A DNA stretch of 64,000 bases from contig JAOTON010000330.1 of the NCBI GenBank assembly GCA_034440635.1, forward strand, positions 416,001 to 480,000, in the 5' to 3' direction. Under the pieces are notes generated by a model that ran no database searches, was not told where the DNA came from, and saw only the letters and a program-made list of their open reading frames with translations. A program made the translations under genes and the position numbers. This DNA comes from Lepas anatifera (Eukaryota > Arthropoda > Thecostraca > Lepadidae). This document shows positions 43,990 to 55,765 of the stretch, in pieces; position 1 is the stretch's first letter; the number at the start of each line of letters is the position of its first letter.

Positions 43990-45382
43990 AACTACCCGAG
44001 GGTTAAGTTGAAGAGCCGTAAATCACCGGCTTGTGAATATTTAACAGAAGTGTCTGCTACTTGCTCGATATAGCGATATATGCGATAAAACTGTTCGCGT
44101 ATGACATTTGCTCATCAGTCGATAGTTTTGATGGTGAAGTTAATAACAAATCTCTCCCGTCAGGTGACTGGCCTGGAGCGACAGCGAGTACGCCCCGCAG
44201 CCCAAATGCTCAACGAGCGTGTCGGAAAGCGTCTGCTCCACCTATTTAGTCAGCGTTTCGCCAAGCAGGCTTAGTTCATCATCACCTGCGATAAGGTGTT
44301 TGACATCTGTAGCTCTCGGTGAATGCTTGACGGCAGGGCTTATCGGTCGGCGGTCGGCTTCGAGTACACTATCGTTGCTCAGCCACCTCTCTGATCTAGT
44401 TGGCGCGATTAAATCGGGACTCCTGGCGCGATGAAAGCCAGAGCAGGCTGCCCTTCCAGAACGGGTTCATCATATCCTTAACTGCTCTGTGAGGTCCCCA
44501 CAGCATTAGTAAGAACATATACGGCGTCAAGTACTTTCTGACGTCACGGGTAAACCAGGACGTGATGGAGAACTTCTTCTCACAGGTCGGGGTGTTGGGG
44601 GCAGCCAACATCCACCCAACGACGGTCGAAGCCAAGACTCGTATGAGACTCTTGTTGATGGGACCTCACCATCCATGGCCGCTGGTTCTCATGCCAGACC
44701 ATGGCCCGCTGGGGTCCCAGTCCTGCTTGATGAAGAAGAACCAACTAACCTGGGTGCGGCTACCCTGCAGCTGGACCCTCTGACAGTACTGAATAGTTTG
44801 ACGTCGCCGCTGTGTTATGAGGTGGAGAGGTTGCAGCCTTGCCCCGCTTCACATGTACAAAGAACAGGACTGACGGGATGAAGATGACCAGGACGCCACC
44901 GCGGAACCAGCTGCTCCGACAGAAAGGGGCATAGACCAAACAAATTTTAGGCAGGTGTTGGCTTACATGGCGGGCTTTATTGCTATGTAAAGTGTAAATC
45001 TGTACAGCTCTATCGAACGTATCTCATCGACCGTGCTTGTAGTAAATAATAGTGGGATCTGGAGTGGTTGCCACGTCTTAGTGGGAGTGTTCTAACAGTA
45101 CCGAATGAAAAGTGGCTTAGACAATTAAGGGAGCTAAATGTTTTGTTTTGTGTTATCCGTGAACCTAGCAACATGGGTAGAAAAACAGGAGTTACCCTCT
45201 GTTTTGCCTTTGGTATGCTAGTTAAATTCCCGGACCTTAACGAAAAGATAGCGCAAAAGTACGCGGTGACGATGACCCACATTTGCGTTAGGAGTGCAAA
45301 CCATGTAAGAATACGTATGGAAATTAACGCAGCACTACATAATCCGTGTTTACGGCGTTGTGATTTCTTTCAGTCTGTGTAA
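43990..45382 (+). pseudogene. P-element/THAP9-like transposase relic
   Basis: Pieces in several frames follow P-type transposase order. Near 44165-44250: VTGLERQRVRPAAQMLNERV. Near 44425-44480: SRLPFQNGF. At 44530-44665: YFLTSRVNQDVMENFFSQV then AANIHPTTVEAKTRMRLLLM, close to the well-known 'NQD.lEnFFs.iR..gG.n.hPt..ef..Rlr.L' block. Near 44952: LAYMAGF. At 45068-45382: LTVPNEKWLRQLRELNVLF and a final 'HICVRSANHVRIRMEINAAL'. The N-terminal THAP zinc finger is not seen. Many stops and shifts; no terminal inverted repeats recognised. Confidence 0.8.
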
Positions 45383-47201
45383 ACCCTCCATTCTTTACCC
45401 ACACCCATCATGAATAGATAAATGGGCATGGACTGCGTATTTCAAAATGTTTTTTGAAGTGGTGCTGGTTTTAATTGTTTTTCCTGAGAAATTAGCGCAC
45501 TATATGATATCGAAGCCTCGTCGTTACCCCCATCAACATAAAGACACTGCACTGGTGCATATATCTTGTTCCACGATATTTACATAAGCGTTAAAAAGAG
45601 TTAAGTCGCATTCTGGAAAATTCCTTGCCAGCATTTTTGAACGGAAGTGCCTCCCAGCTTTGTTGTGCTGTGGCCTTCAGTGTAATACATTTCTCGGAAA
45701 ATAAGACCATTAGAAAAGTTCCTTCTCAGTATATGGCTGATGATGAATACTAAATTTCGAGACAATAACTTTGGATTGAAACATGTCTCTAAGAAAGAAT
45801 TTCTTAAATGCCCGTTCTTTCCTATTTAACTTTTTGCGATTGTAGAAAAAAAATCTGAAAAATTAAAAACAGAAGGCCAGATTCCCGCTCCCAAGAAAAA
45901 AATAGCTGCCACCTCGGATCCCTTTGATCAAGCATGTTTCCCTTACCGACTGCCCTCCTATTCCCAGGAAATGTCGCGGGGTCCAATGCAGTTCTAATTT
46001 GTTTGCTCGCCTAGCGCATTCTTGTAATTCCCCAAGATGAGGGGCATACATTATCTTCAGGAGCAAGTGTGGATTGGGCTTATTATGACAAATTGCTTCC
46101 CAAGAATTTCCCAGGGAATTCAGGGGGCAAGGCGTTCCAACGATAGAAGGCTTAAATCCCTGAAGCCACCACGGCAACAGAGATGTATCCTCACCCCCCT
46201 GGCATGCGAGAATTGGTGTCTTGTAAGACACCCATCCCCCACCCCTACCCCAAATATTCTTGAAACAATGGTGACTATCCGTGCGTGACATCTGGCCCAT
46301 TGTCAGAACCAGGGTATCTCCGGGCCGAACGCTACCAGCAGCGGATGCAGGATGTCTATGGGGCTGAAACTCCGCAATATTTCTGGATGCCGATAGAAAG
46401 GGGTTATTCGGAGGTGTGCAGAGGGCTGAGTACCCTAGCCCCGTCCCCAAAACAAAAGTATACAAAGCTGTCACTGAACGTTGCCTCCCCTCCCCGATCA
46501 AGATCAGGTGAACCCTGACAACGTCTATTGCTAGCCCCATTCCAAGGGTGCGAGCATTGACATCTTGGTGGCTGCGCTTCCCGGATTCTAAAAACTACGT
46601 TCCCTTCAAAACTAAATTCGCATTTTGTTTCTTCCCAATTCCCATACACTGCAACTCTAGCAAAACCCTGGACACTTACGGCACCCTCATAGGTCCTGGT
46701 CTAAATGCCACCTTCTTCCCCTGCAAAGAGAAAACCTGGATTTGACATTACAAGTTCCTGTTAATAACACCATGGTCTCCACACTTGAAATACTAAAACC
46801 GAACCCTCACTGTCCCTTATTCTGGAAACCGAGCTCATTACGTCCTTCGGGGTACAGCCGGATAAATTTTCATCTCTAGTTGGGTTTTGGAGTGAGCCAA
46901 CAGCAATTTGCATCAATCGGTATCAGCTGACTGCGCCTGCCCAGCTTCGCAGCCGAAGGTCCCGGCCTGGATTGTCCATATCAGGTTTTGATATTGAACT
47001 CGCGTTTGGCGTAATGGCTGCCACTCTTGTGACGTTGATGTTTGATTTAAGTTTAGTTGAATGCGAATGTTCTTATGTGTACCGCTTTAGTTTCACATAT
47101 AAATGCTGAGGAAGGAAGGGCACAGCCAGACCTTCTCAAAACTAGCTTAACAAGAAACATTCGAAACCCAAAATTGAAAGCCATCTAATTACTTTTTCTG
47201 T
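45383..47201. other. Unassigned region with a 225-codon orphan frame
   Basis: A minus-strand frame (46540-45863) is open for 225 codons, but the product has no recognised domain and unusual composition for a globular protein. No splice or promoter signals could be tied to it. The rest shows nothing recognisable. It could be an unknown repeat. Confidence 0.3.
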
Positions 47202-47597
47202 TTGTCGCCAGGGCAGATTAAATTGGTTAACAACGAGAAATACTACCCATCGACTCTAGTGTTCTCGGAAGAGTCCCAATCGTCTTGCAGGCACTACCCT
47301 TGGAAACACCCGTTAATGGATCCGTGCTTTCTGGCAAGAACACGGAGGCTTGCCAACACAAGCCGAAGAAAAGAGAAACTAGTTTGGAAAGTTATCAATG
47401 TCAAACATATGGGGGAAGATGCAGAGGAGCTCCCAGAGTTCGCAGTCGTGATTTTTAATGCGTCAGCCGGGAAAGATTGTGCTTGGCCTCATAAGCGATG
47501 GTCCACTGGTGCCTTACTATTGGCATCACACGTGTTTTTAACTTCTGAAAACGTTGCAAGGGTTCAGCAACGTCACCCCGGGGCTCTCATTCAGTAA
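47202..47597 (+). other. Orphan open frame, 131 codons
   Basis: A frame opens just after a pyrimidine-rich stretch and 'tcgccag' acceptor-like site, and ends in TAA at 47595-47597. The product (containing LVNNEKYYPSTLVFSEES, KHMGEDAEELPEFAVVIFN and GALLLASHVFL) looks protein-like but is not recognised. It may be an exon or part of a decayed element. Confidence 0.3.
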
Positions 47598-48387
47598 ATT
47601 TAGGATAGGCTGTGGTGGTGCTTTAGTGCCAGCATCACAGTTATCACCGTTTGGATATCGCCCACCGGTTTTACCGGGCATACGAGTTCTACCACTGCAG
47701 ACCAGCTAGCAAAGCAAAGGAAGCGTCTACCCTATGACAGGAAACCACCGCGACAGACCTCCGGATCATCACCCAGACGGTATTCAGGGCTGCCAGGAGA
47801 AGGTGGCAGCAGCAGTGTGCCGGACGGCTGGCATCGTCTCATCATACGGAACCGTCTCCCGCCCCACTCCGCGGAGACGACCGTGGCGCCGCGGTGACGG
47901 TGCATCAGCATCGGGCCGGGCACTGGGCCAGCGAAGGACGACGACGAGTCCAACCACTGGAGCTGAAGGACGCTGTGGCCACGCTACTGACGATTCTCAG
48001 TCGGCGCTACAGCGCCTTGCCAAGTGCCCGTCAGCTCGGAGCGAACAGCAGACCAGAACGATCTGCGAGCCCTTGTGTGTGCTGGCACGCATTGGCGCAC
48101 GGCTCACCCCACAGTCGGGCCTCAGAAACTGGGGACCCCTAGGCAGAGAATGTGTCGACGAGTTGTTCGCAAAGCTGCTTAACTGTAAGTTTAGTATTCC
48201 GGCAGTTTCGAAATGACGATGTTTTGTGTGATTTCACACTTACGACTGGTCAACATAACATGAATCTAAATGTCATCGAGTGATTTCACACAGGCATGAC
48301 AAATAAACAGATAGCGCCACATTTGTGTGCTTTCCAGGGTATGACATCAGCTGCGTTTTTGTATGCACTTAACATCTTACTGCGACT
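47598..48387. other. Unassigned spacer
   Basis: GC-rich around 47730-48130 with overlapping frames on both strands; no domain recognised and no repeat identified. Confidence 0.3.
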
Positions 48388-48840
48388 TTAAAGGGAATGT
48401 GGCACCTTCACAACGTGATTTTAACTGAGATAGCCAAGTTGTAAAGCAGGTCGGAAAACCCGGTACTCCATATTTCATTTGTCTTGGAACTCGATATTTC
48501 CGTAGAAAAAAAGCTAAAACCTACCTGACACCAACCCCCTCAGCCCCCGTCGCCGGCGGCCATTGTTGTGAGCCACTGATGTGACGACATATGCTGACGT
48601 CACGATGAGCATCAGCCAATCGAAGCCCTTGAAGCGTTTCAAGTATGGTAGTGGTTGCCAGATCGTGACATCATCCACAGACTGATATTTCTTTTTCTAG
48701 AGGAGTATTTTTAAAAACCAAATATTGAGCTTATTGGACATTTTTCGGAGAAATCGTGAGTGGTTTCATTATTTTTTACTAAAAGTACGCCTAATAGCAC
48801 TAAATTCCAGGATTCGACCAAGGTGCCACATTCCCTTTAA
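48388..48840 (-). mobile_element. TTAA-bordered MITE, copy 2 (inverse)
   Basis: Same terminal sequence (TTAAAGGGAATGTGGCACC and its inverse) as 42101-42558, with the interior in opposite orientation: its right-hand 'actaaattccaggattcgacc' is the inverse of the left part of copy 1. 453 bp, non-coding. Confidence 0.85.
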
Positions 48841-48959
48841 GCAATCATTTTTAGCTGATTTTAGACTCCTAACAACACTGCCATTTTTTGGACGATTATT
48901 TGAAATACGCGATTTAAGCCTTTTATTTTGCTGGCCTTAGCTTCCCCAGGATCTAGTGA

Positions 48960-49308
48960 CATGGTTTTTGCAGTCATCGCAGGCTAAACCTTTTCTTTTA
49001 AAACCTTTTCTTTTCGTCGTTTTCCTGTTATTCTGAAAAAAAACCTCAGGGGGACATCGATGCTCCTGTGGGGCGAGGGTTAACCTTGTTCCTACGCATG
49101 TTATCTTAAACTCTTTCGGGGTGAAGTCACTTGATCTGCAGTGGTGACCTGACCTAAGATGACACGAACTTACAATTTTGGGAAAAGTTGCAGCAGTGAT
49201 CCAGGATAAGGTGTGCTAAGTACGGCGGCGCTTCGCTTCGCCGTTTGCATGTTCCACCGGAAAAATCAAACTGAGCTTTCCTTAACCCCTACCGGACCAA
49301 GGGTTAAA
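48960..49308 (+). mobile_element. AGGTCA-rich TTAA-type fragments (copy f)
   Basis: 48960-49083 looks like the right end of one element (a GTCGTTTTCCTG block, then 'catcgatgctcctgtggggcgagg' and TTAA at 49080). It is followed by another piece with GGTGACCTGACCTAAGATGAC (49143-49163), the hairpin AAGTACGGCGGCGCTTCGC (49218) and a TTAA near 49305. Two partial copies are joined. Confidence 0.6.
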
Positions 49309-49343
49309 TACAACGCCTTCAAACTCCAAACCATCACCCTCCG

Positions 49344-50012
49344 GCAGGGGCGGAGCCAGGTCTCGGCCAAGCGGTATTTCAAGACCGTCGGGACTCCCTA
49401 CCTGAATGGGGATGGCCAGCTGGGGGCCTGCGAGACCGATGCCAGAGATCAAGTTTGACGGCCATACCCCATGCTCGAGGGGACCCTGAGACCAAATCTC
49501 TGGGGGGGAGCAAAGCAATGAACTCATGGGATCTGTCCAGTCCAAGATCGGGGCCCCCGAGACCAAGCCCGAAGGGATGCAGTCTAAGTTTGGAGGGCTC
49601 CCGATAGAAATGTTGGAGCTCTCGCCACCAGTGCTCAGTGGTCCGCTGATAGCCAGGTAGAAACCCTTGAGACCAAACTTGTGGGGGGGGGGTCCTGATA
49701 GGTCAATGCTTGTGTTTTGCTCAATAGAACGATGTTCGGGGGCCCCTCCAGGTCGATATTTGCCCCCCCCCGAGATCAATGTTCAGGGCCTCGTACCGTG
49801 GCCAAATTGGTCACGGAGTATGATAATCCAGAGTCCTTCGATACCAATGCTCCAGGGGCCTCTGGGACCAAGCTCGGGTGCTCCTGAAACCAAGTTCGGG
49901 GGCCCTGAGACTAAGCTCGGGGACCCTGAGACCAATGCTCGTGCTTTGCGGTGCATAAGATTGAGCCACGCGGGTCTCCAGACCCCAAGGACCCATCTTA
50001 GCTACTCCACTG
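49344..50012 (+). mobile_element. hAT-like element, 669 bp, with minisatellite core
   Basis: It begins CAGGGGCGGAGCCAGG and ends TTAGCTACTCCACTG. Flanking 8-mers are CCCTCCGG (49336-49343) and CTCTCCGG (50013-50020), 7 of 8 identical, as expected for a hAT target duplication. The interior contains the same 'gagaccaagctcgg' units as 28856-30715. It is a short member of the satellite-filled family. Confidence 0.78.
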
Positions 50013-50020
50013 CTCTCCGG

Positions 50021-51042
50021 CTATCACCAGTCCCCATCCCCTCCCCCAGAAAAAAATTTTTGTGTCCGCACCCCTGCATATCACATTTTCACCTTTTTCT
50101 GATCTAACCGTGAGCCCAACAATGAATATTTTCCCATCCCCTCCTTGCTCCCTAACTGCTCTGTAGCATCCTGATCTGTACTTGAAGTGTGGAAATTCAG
50201 CGTCTTTATTTCACTCATCTGCTTATTTGTCTCCAAAAATGGAAAATCACTGCTGTGATGAGTTCCGTGGTAATTAGGGTAGCTATTTCCGGCGCATTGT
50301 TTATCTGCAAATGCAAATTTGCAAGAAATCTTATTTTCTTACAAAAACATGGTGCAAGCAAATTCAATAGTCACTGGACTTCAAAAATGCATCTTTACAC
50401 CGGTGCCCTGAGGGTACCGGTCCGATCTATTGCGCATGCGCGATCTTCCTGGTCCCTTGAGTGATTTCCTTTATTTGTACATTTATATATCAAATGTATG
50501 AGATATGAATATGACTTAGACGACACCTTTTCGCCAAAAAAACTGCAATTAACCTTAAGTATAGAAATAAAGTTAAAAATTGCAGGAAACCTACGATTAA
50601 GATAATTTTATCACCTATAATATCTTCACTCTCTTCATTACAGAAGCTTCACTCGATATAGCAGCCGATCAAACACTTTCTATAGTTCTTGATAAGCTCC
50701 AGATCTCAAATATCGCTAGCTGCTGATTTCGCTCGCCACAGAGCGTCAGCGCCATGACACCCCCGAGGGTCCCGGTATTTAAAGGCGCCGCTAAATCAAA
50801 CGCAATTGAACTGTTGTCACGGCAGCATGGCTGGCTGCAAAATGGTGGCATCACTGTAGAAGTACTGAGGTCATCGAACCTGTACTGAGACTAAAAACAT
50901 TCAGAAAGCGAGCTCAAGGGCTCAACTAGCCGGAGAAAGTAAGTTTTGGTAATAGAAAGGCCGGGAGCTGATCGCAACTTAGGTATCTTGGATCGTAACA
51001 GCCCAGAATAGCTGCGTATTATGCGCCGCATCCGTCACATTT
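50021..51042. other. Unassigned, with promoter-like block
   Basis: 50758-50796 (CCCGAGGGTCCCGGTATTTAAA and onward) matches the reverse complement of 24247-24290 and contains a TATTTAAA. It may be a TATA-type promoter remnant of a repeat, or only a repeat. Nothing else is recognised. Confidence 0.35.
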
Positions 51043-51309
51043 AGGGGATGGTCCAGGCCCCTCTTGCGAAAATTCGAGAACTTTTGGTGCCAAATATTTT
51101 TCAGGAAATACCTAGTGGCCTTGAAAAAATACCCAAGATAAATGACATTCAGAAATGTAACGAATGCGCTGTTATTGCTTTGTTCCTTGTTATGACAATT
51201 ATGACTCACGTGTTTCAATTCCCTTCATCCTTTGTCTTGGGTAATTTTTTACACAGCACCTGGCACCAAAAGCTCTCGGATTTTCGCAAGAGGGCCTGGA
51301 GCATCCCCT
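51043..51309 (+). mobile_element. Palindromic MITE, 267 bp
   Basis: The outer ~50 bases at each end are inverse copies with few mismatches (AGGGGATGGTCCAGGCCC at the left; GGGCCTGGAGCATCCCCT at the right). The inner part includes CTCTTGCGAAAAT..CGAGA on both arms. No ORF. Superfamily and target duplication are not clear. Confidence 0.8.
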
Positions 51310-51893
51310 CAGTTTCGTAGTCACGTGCTCGGAAGCGTTGTTTTGCGCAATTGGCTTTACCGATTAATCTCAGAATCGATAGCCATTGAATATCTTGGAT
51401 CTCCACTCCTTGAGAGTAGTTTCACAGCTATCGTGATTGAAATCTTGAGACATTACATTGTATTTCCGTTATATTTTCGTTGCAACTGACGTGTATGCCC
51501 ATTGCCGTTTCAGGGTTTCACGTAGCGTCCCGACTGTAGCGTCCCGACTGTAGTGTCCCGACTGTTGTAGTGTCCTGATTGATTGTCAGATCCAGATTGT
51601 AGTGTTCCAGTTGGATTGTCCCTAACTTGATTCCTAAAATTTTGTATGCCTAATATTGTTATAGTATTCCTAATGCAGTTTCATTGCTGATGGTCTACCT
51701 ACCTTACAAGTGCCTCGTTCAATGAACCTAATCCGAGGATGCATCAGTATTGAGTAGCATTATTGTGCATACCATTTCCCTTGCTAATTCTTTTCCCGAG
51801 TTTGTTTTGGCCAGTCTTGTGTGTTTGAAGTTGCAATATAAATTATGGAATTCAATTCACCATCTGTCCTCGGTTAAAGGCAGTTGGCTGCCA
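51310..51893. other. Unassigned spacer with a short tandem repeat
   Basis: Three to four units of about 14-17 bp (TAGCGTCCCGACTG) lie at 51524-51590. Otherwise AT-rich and non-coding. Confidence 0.5.
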
Positions 51894-52405
51894 CAGTCCT
51901 GATCGTTAGAGACCGGGTCACACCCCTGCCGAGCAGTCCTGATCGTTAGAGACCGGGCCACACACAGCCGAGGCACACCCCTGACGAGCAGTCCTGATCG
52001 TTAGAGACCGAGGCACACCCCTGACGAGCAGTCCTGATCGTTAGAGACCGAGGCACACCCCTGCCGAGCAGTCCTGATCGTTAGAGACCAAGTCACGCCC
52101 CTGCCCAGCAGTCCTACTCGTTAGAGACCAGGCCACACACGCCCCAGGAACACCCCTGCCGAGCAGTCCTGATCGTTAGAGACCAAGTCACACCCCTGCC
52201 GAGCAGTCCTGATCGTTTGAGACCGGGTCACACATGCCCCAGGCACACCCCTGCCGGGCAGTCCTGATCGATAGAGACCTAGGCACACCCCTGCCGAGCA
52301 GTCCTGATCGATAGAGACCGAGGCAAGCCCCTGCCGAACAGTCCTGATCGTTAGAGACCGAGTCACACCCCTGCCGGGCGGTCCTGACTGTTAGAGACCG
52401 AACCG
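51894..52405 (+). repeat. 40-bp minisatellite array, second locus
   Basis: About 12 units of the same 40-bp sequence as at 23227-24129, in the same orientation, including units with an inserted 'cacatgccccaggcac' segment. Unit variants differ between the loci (for example GGTCACAC against GGCACACC). Confidence 0.95.
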
Positions 52406-52729
52406 CACGCGGCCAACATTCATTCGAAAGCTGAGAAGACACAGCACGATTAAAGTCATGTCTGATGGCACGTCAACTGTCGTGATGGCGCTCAATGTCT
52501 GAAAATCGACGTACAGGTGTCTTGGCGCCAGTTGAAGGAGCATGCTGCACCCCGCTGCCAGTTGCCTTGCAAGGCCGCGTCGCCGCCGCAATCCTCGTCA
52601 TTTGCTCCAGCCTCCACCAGTAAGATGCAGGTTAGATGACTTTTCAATGCGTGATTTCCGACTTTCAAAGCAGCCATCGCTATCGTCTCGCAAACCCAGT
52701 CCTCGTGTGGCCTCTATAGTCAGTCGATA
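52406..52729. other. Unassigned spacer
   Basis: No gene recognised between the two minisatellites. Confidence 0.3.
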
Positions 52730-55700
52730 GGGAGGGTCTCATCTCATAACCTGGTACTGGGCGTTTGTCTCACCCACAGGGTTGGTTCGCGGAGCGTATT
52801 AGTCTGACCTCCTGTGTTGTTTTTTGGTATGGGTTTCACCCTCCGGGCTGGTTGGTGGACATGGGCCTCACCTCTAAAGCTGGTTTGTGAGCATCAAGAG
52901 TCGGGGAAGCGTGCTCGGCTTCCACGTTTTAGGCTTGAGTTAGAATCCTGCGCGGATTTTTTGCATTAGGATGTCCGATCCCCATAATACCCTCCCAACA
53001 TGGTCAGAGTTAGCAACGCCATGTGATGTCAGCAGTCCATACATTGTTAAGTCCCAAGGTCTCACCTCACCAAGGATAGCTGATTATATAGCTGATTGGT
53101 GGGTATGGGTCTCACCTCCAGACCTGGTTGGTGTGTATGGGTCTCACCTCCAGACCTGGTTGGTGGGTATGTCTCACCTACACAGCTGATTGCTGGGTAT
53201 AGGTCTCACCTTCAGAACATGTTGGTGTTTATGGATTTCACCTCCAGACCTGGTTTGTGGGCATGTCTCACCTACAGAGCTGGTTGCTGGGTATGGGTCT
53301 CACCTCCAGACCTGGTTTGTGGGTATGGGTCTCACCTCCAGACCTGGTTGGTGGGTATGTCTGACCTACAGAGCTGATTGCTGGGTAAGGGTCTCACCTT
53401 CAGACCTGGTTGGTAGGTATGTCTGACCTACAGAGCTGATTGCTGGGTAAGGGTCTCACCTTCAGACCTGGTTGGTAGGTATGGGTCTCACCTTCAGATA
53501 TGGTTGGTGTGTATGGGTCTCACCTCCAGACCTGGTTGGTGGGTATGTCTCACCTACAGAGCTGATTGCTGGGTATAGGTCTCACCTTCAGAACATGTTG
53601 GTGTTTATGGATTTCACCTCCAGACCTGGTTTGTGGGCATGTCTCACCTTCAGACCTGGTTGGTAGGTATGGGTCTCATCTTCAGACCTGGTTGGTGTGT
53701 ATGGGTCTCACCTCCAGACCTGGTTGGTGGGTATGTCTCACCAACAGAGCTGATTGCTGGGTATGGGTCTCACCTTCAGACCTGGTTGGTGTGTATGTCT
53801 CACCTACAGAGCTGATTGCTGGGTATGGGTCTCACCTCCAGACCTGGTTGGTGTGTATGGGTCTCACCTCCAGACCTGGTTGGTGGGTATGTCTCACCTA
53901 CAGAGCTGATTGCTGGGTATGGGTCTCACCTTCAGACCTGGTTGGTGTGTATAGGTTTCACCTCCAGACCTGGTTGGTGGGCATGGGTCTCACCTCCAGA
54001 CCTGGTTGATGGGTATGTCTGACCTACAGAGCTGATTGCTGGGTATGGGTCTCACCTTCAGAACATGTTGGTGTTTATGGGTCTCACCTCCAGACCTGGT
54101 TTGTGGGCATGTCTCACCTACAGAGCTGATTGCTGGGTATGGGTCTCACCTCAAGACCTGGTTTGTGGGTATGGGTCTCCCCTCCAGACCTGGTTGGTGG
54201 GTATGTCTCACCTACAGAGCTGATTGCTGGGTATGGGTCTCACCTCCAGACCTGGTTGGTGGGTATGTCTCACCTACAGAGCTGATTGCTGGGTATGGGT
54301 CTCACCTCCAGAGTATGTTGGTTTGTATAGGTCTCATCTCCAGACCTGGTTGGTGGGCATGTCTCACCTACAGAGCTGATTACTGGGTATGGGTCTCACC
54401 TTCAGACCTGGTTGGTGTGTATGGGTCTCACCTCCAGACCTGGTTGGTGGGTATGTCTCACCTCCAGAGCTAATTGGTGTGTATGGGTCTCACCTCCAGA
54501 CCTGGTTGGTGGGTATGTCTCACCTCCAGACCTGGTTGGTGGGTATCTCTCACCTACAGAGTTGATTGCTGGGTATGGGTCTCACCTTCAGACCTGGTTG
54601 GTGTGTATGTCTCACCTACAGAGCTGATTGCTGGGTATGGGTCTCACCTCCAGACCTGGTTGGTGGGTATGTCTCACCTACAGAGCTGATTGCTGGGTAT
54701 GGGTCTCACCTCCAGAGTATGTTGGTTTGTATAGGTCTCATCTCCAGACCTGGTTGGTGGGCATGTCTCACCTACAGAGCTGATTACTGGGTATGGGTCT
54801 CACCTTCAGACCTGGTTGGTGTGTATGGGTCTCACCTCCAGACCTGGTTGGTGGGTATGTCTCACCTCCAGAGCTAATTGGTGTGTATGGGTCTCACCTC
54901 CAGACCTGGTTGGTGGGTATGTCTCACCTACAGAGCTGATTGCTGGGTATGGGTCTCACCTTCAGACCTGGTTGGTGTGTATAGGTCTCACCTTCAGACC
55001 TGGTTGGTGGGCATGGGTCTCACCTCCAGACCTGGTTGGTGGGTATGTCTGACCTACAGAGCTGATTGCTGGGTATGGGTCTCACCTCCAGACCTGGTTT
55101 GTGGGTATGGGTCTCCCCTCCAGACCTGGTTGGTGGGTATGTCTCACCTACAGAGCTGATTGCTGGGTATGGGTCTCACCTCCAGACCTGGTTTGTGGGT
55201 ATGGGTCTCACCTCCAGACCTGGTTGGTGGGTATGTCTCACCTACAGAGCTGATTGCTGGGTATGGGTCTCACCTCCAGAGTATGTTGGTTTGTATAGGT
55301 CTCATCTCCAGACCTGGTTGGTGGGCATGTCTCACCTACAGAGCTGATTACTGGGTATGGGTCTCACCTTCAGACCTGGTTGGTGTGTATGGGTCTCACC
55401 TCCAGACCTGGTTGGTGGGTATGTCTCACCTCCAGAGCTAATTGGTGTGTATGGGTCTCACCTCCAGACCTGGTTGGTGGGTATGTCTCACCTACAGAGC
55501 TGATTGCTGGGTATGGGTCTCACCTTCAGACCTGGTTGGTGTGTATAGGTCTCACCTCCAGACCTGGTTGGTGGGCATGGGTCTCACCTCCAGACCTGGT
55601 TGGTGGGTATGTCTGACCTACAGAGCTGATTGCTGGGTATGGGTCTCACCTTCAGACCTAGTTGGTGTGTATAGGTCTCACCTCCAGACCTGGTTGGTGG

Positions 55701-55765
55701 GTATGTCTCACCTACAGAGCTGATTGCTGGGTATGGGTCTCACCTCCAGAGCTGGTTGGTGGGGA
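52730..55765 (+). repeat. Higher-order minisatellite, 30/32-bp units in 94-bp sets
   Basis: The core runs from about 53090; diverged leading units lie at 52730-52890, with a ~190-bp non-repeat gap. Units are of two sorts: GGTATGGGTCTCACCTCCAG plus ACCTGGTTGGTG (32 bp) and GGTATGTCTCACCTACAGAG plus CTGATTGCTG (30 bp). Sets of 32+32+30 give 94 bp, so open frames of exactly 282 bp recur. A larger segment marked by 'tccagagtatgttgg' is repeated at 54307, 54711 and 55275. All frames are artefacts of the repeat. Confidence 0.95.

Noticed and set aside
52895..52960. tRNA-like or SINE-like sequence (gagttagaatcctg followed by a T run)
   Set aside because: Resembles a B box and Pol III terminator, but no cloverleaf or A box could be drawn.
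53096..55723. Series of 93-codon plus-strand frames with 'GLTSRPGWWV' repeats
   Set aside because: 282 bp is three times the 94-bp set, so equal-length frames recur by periodicity alone.
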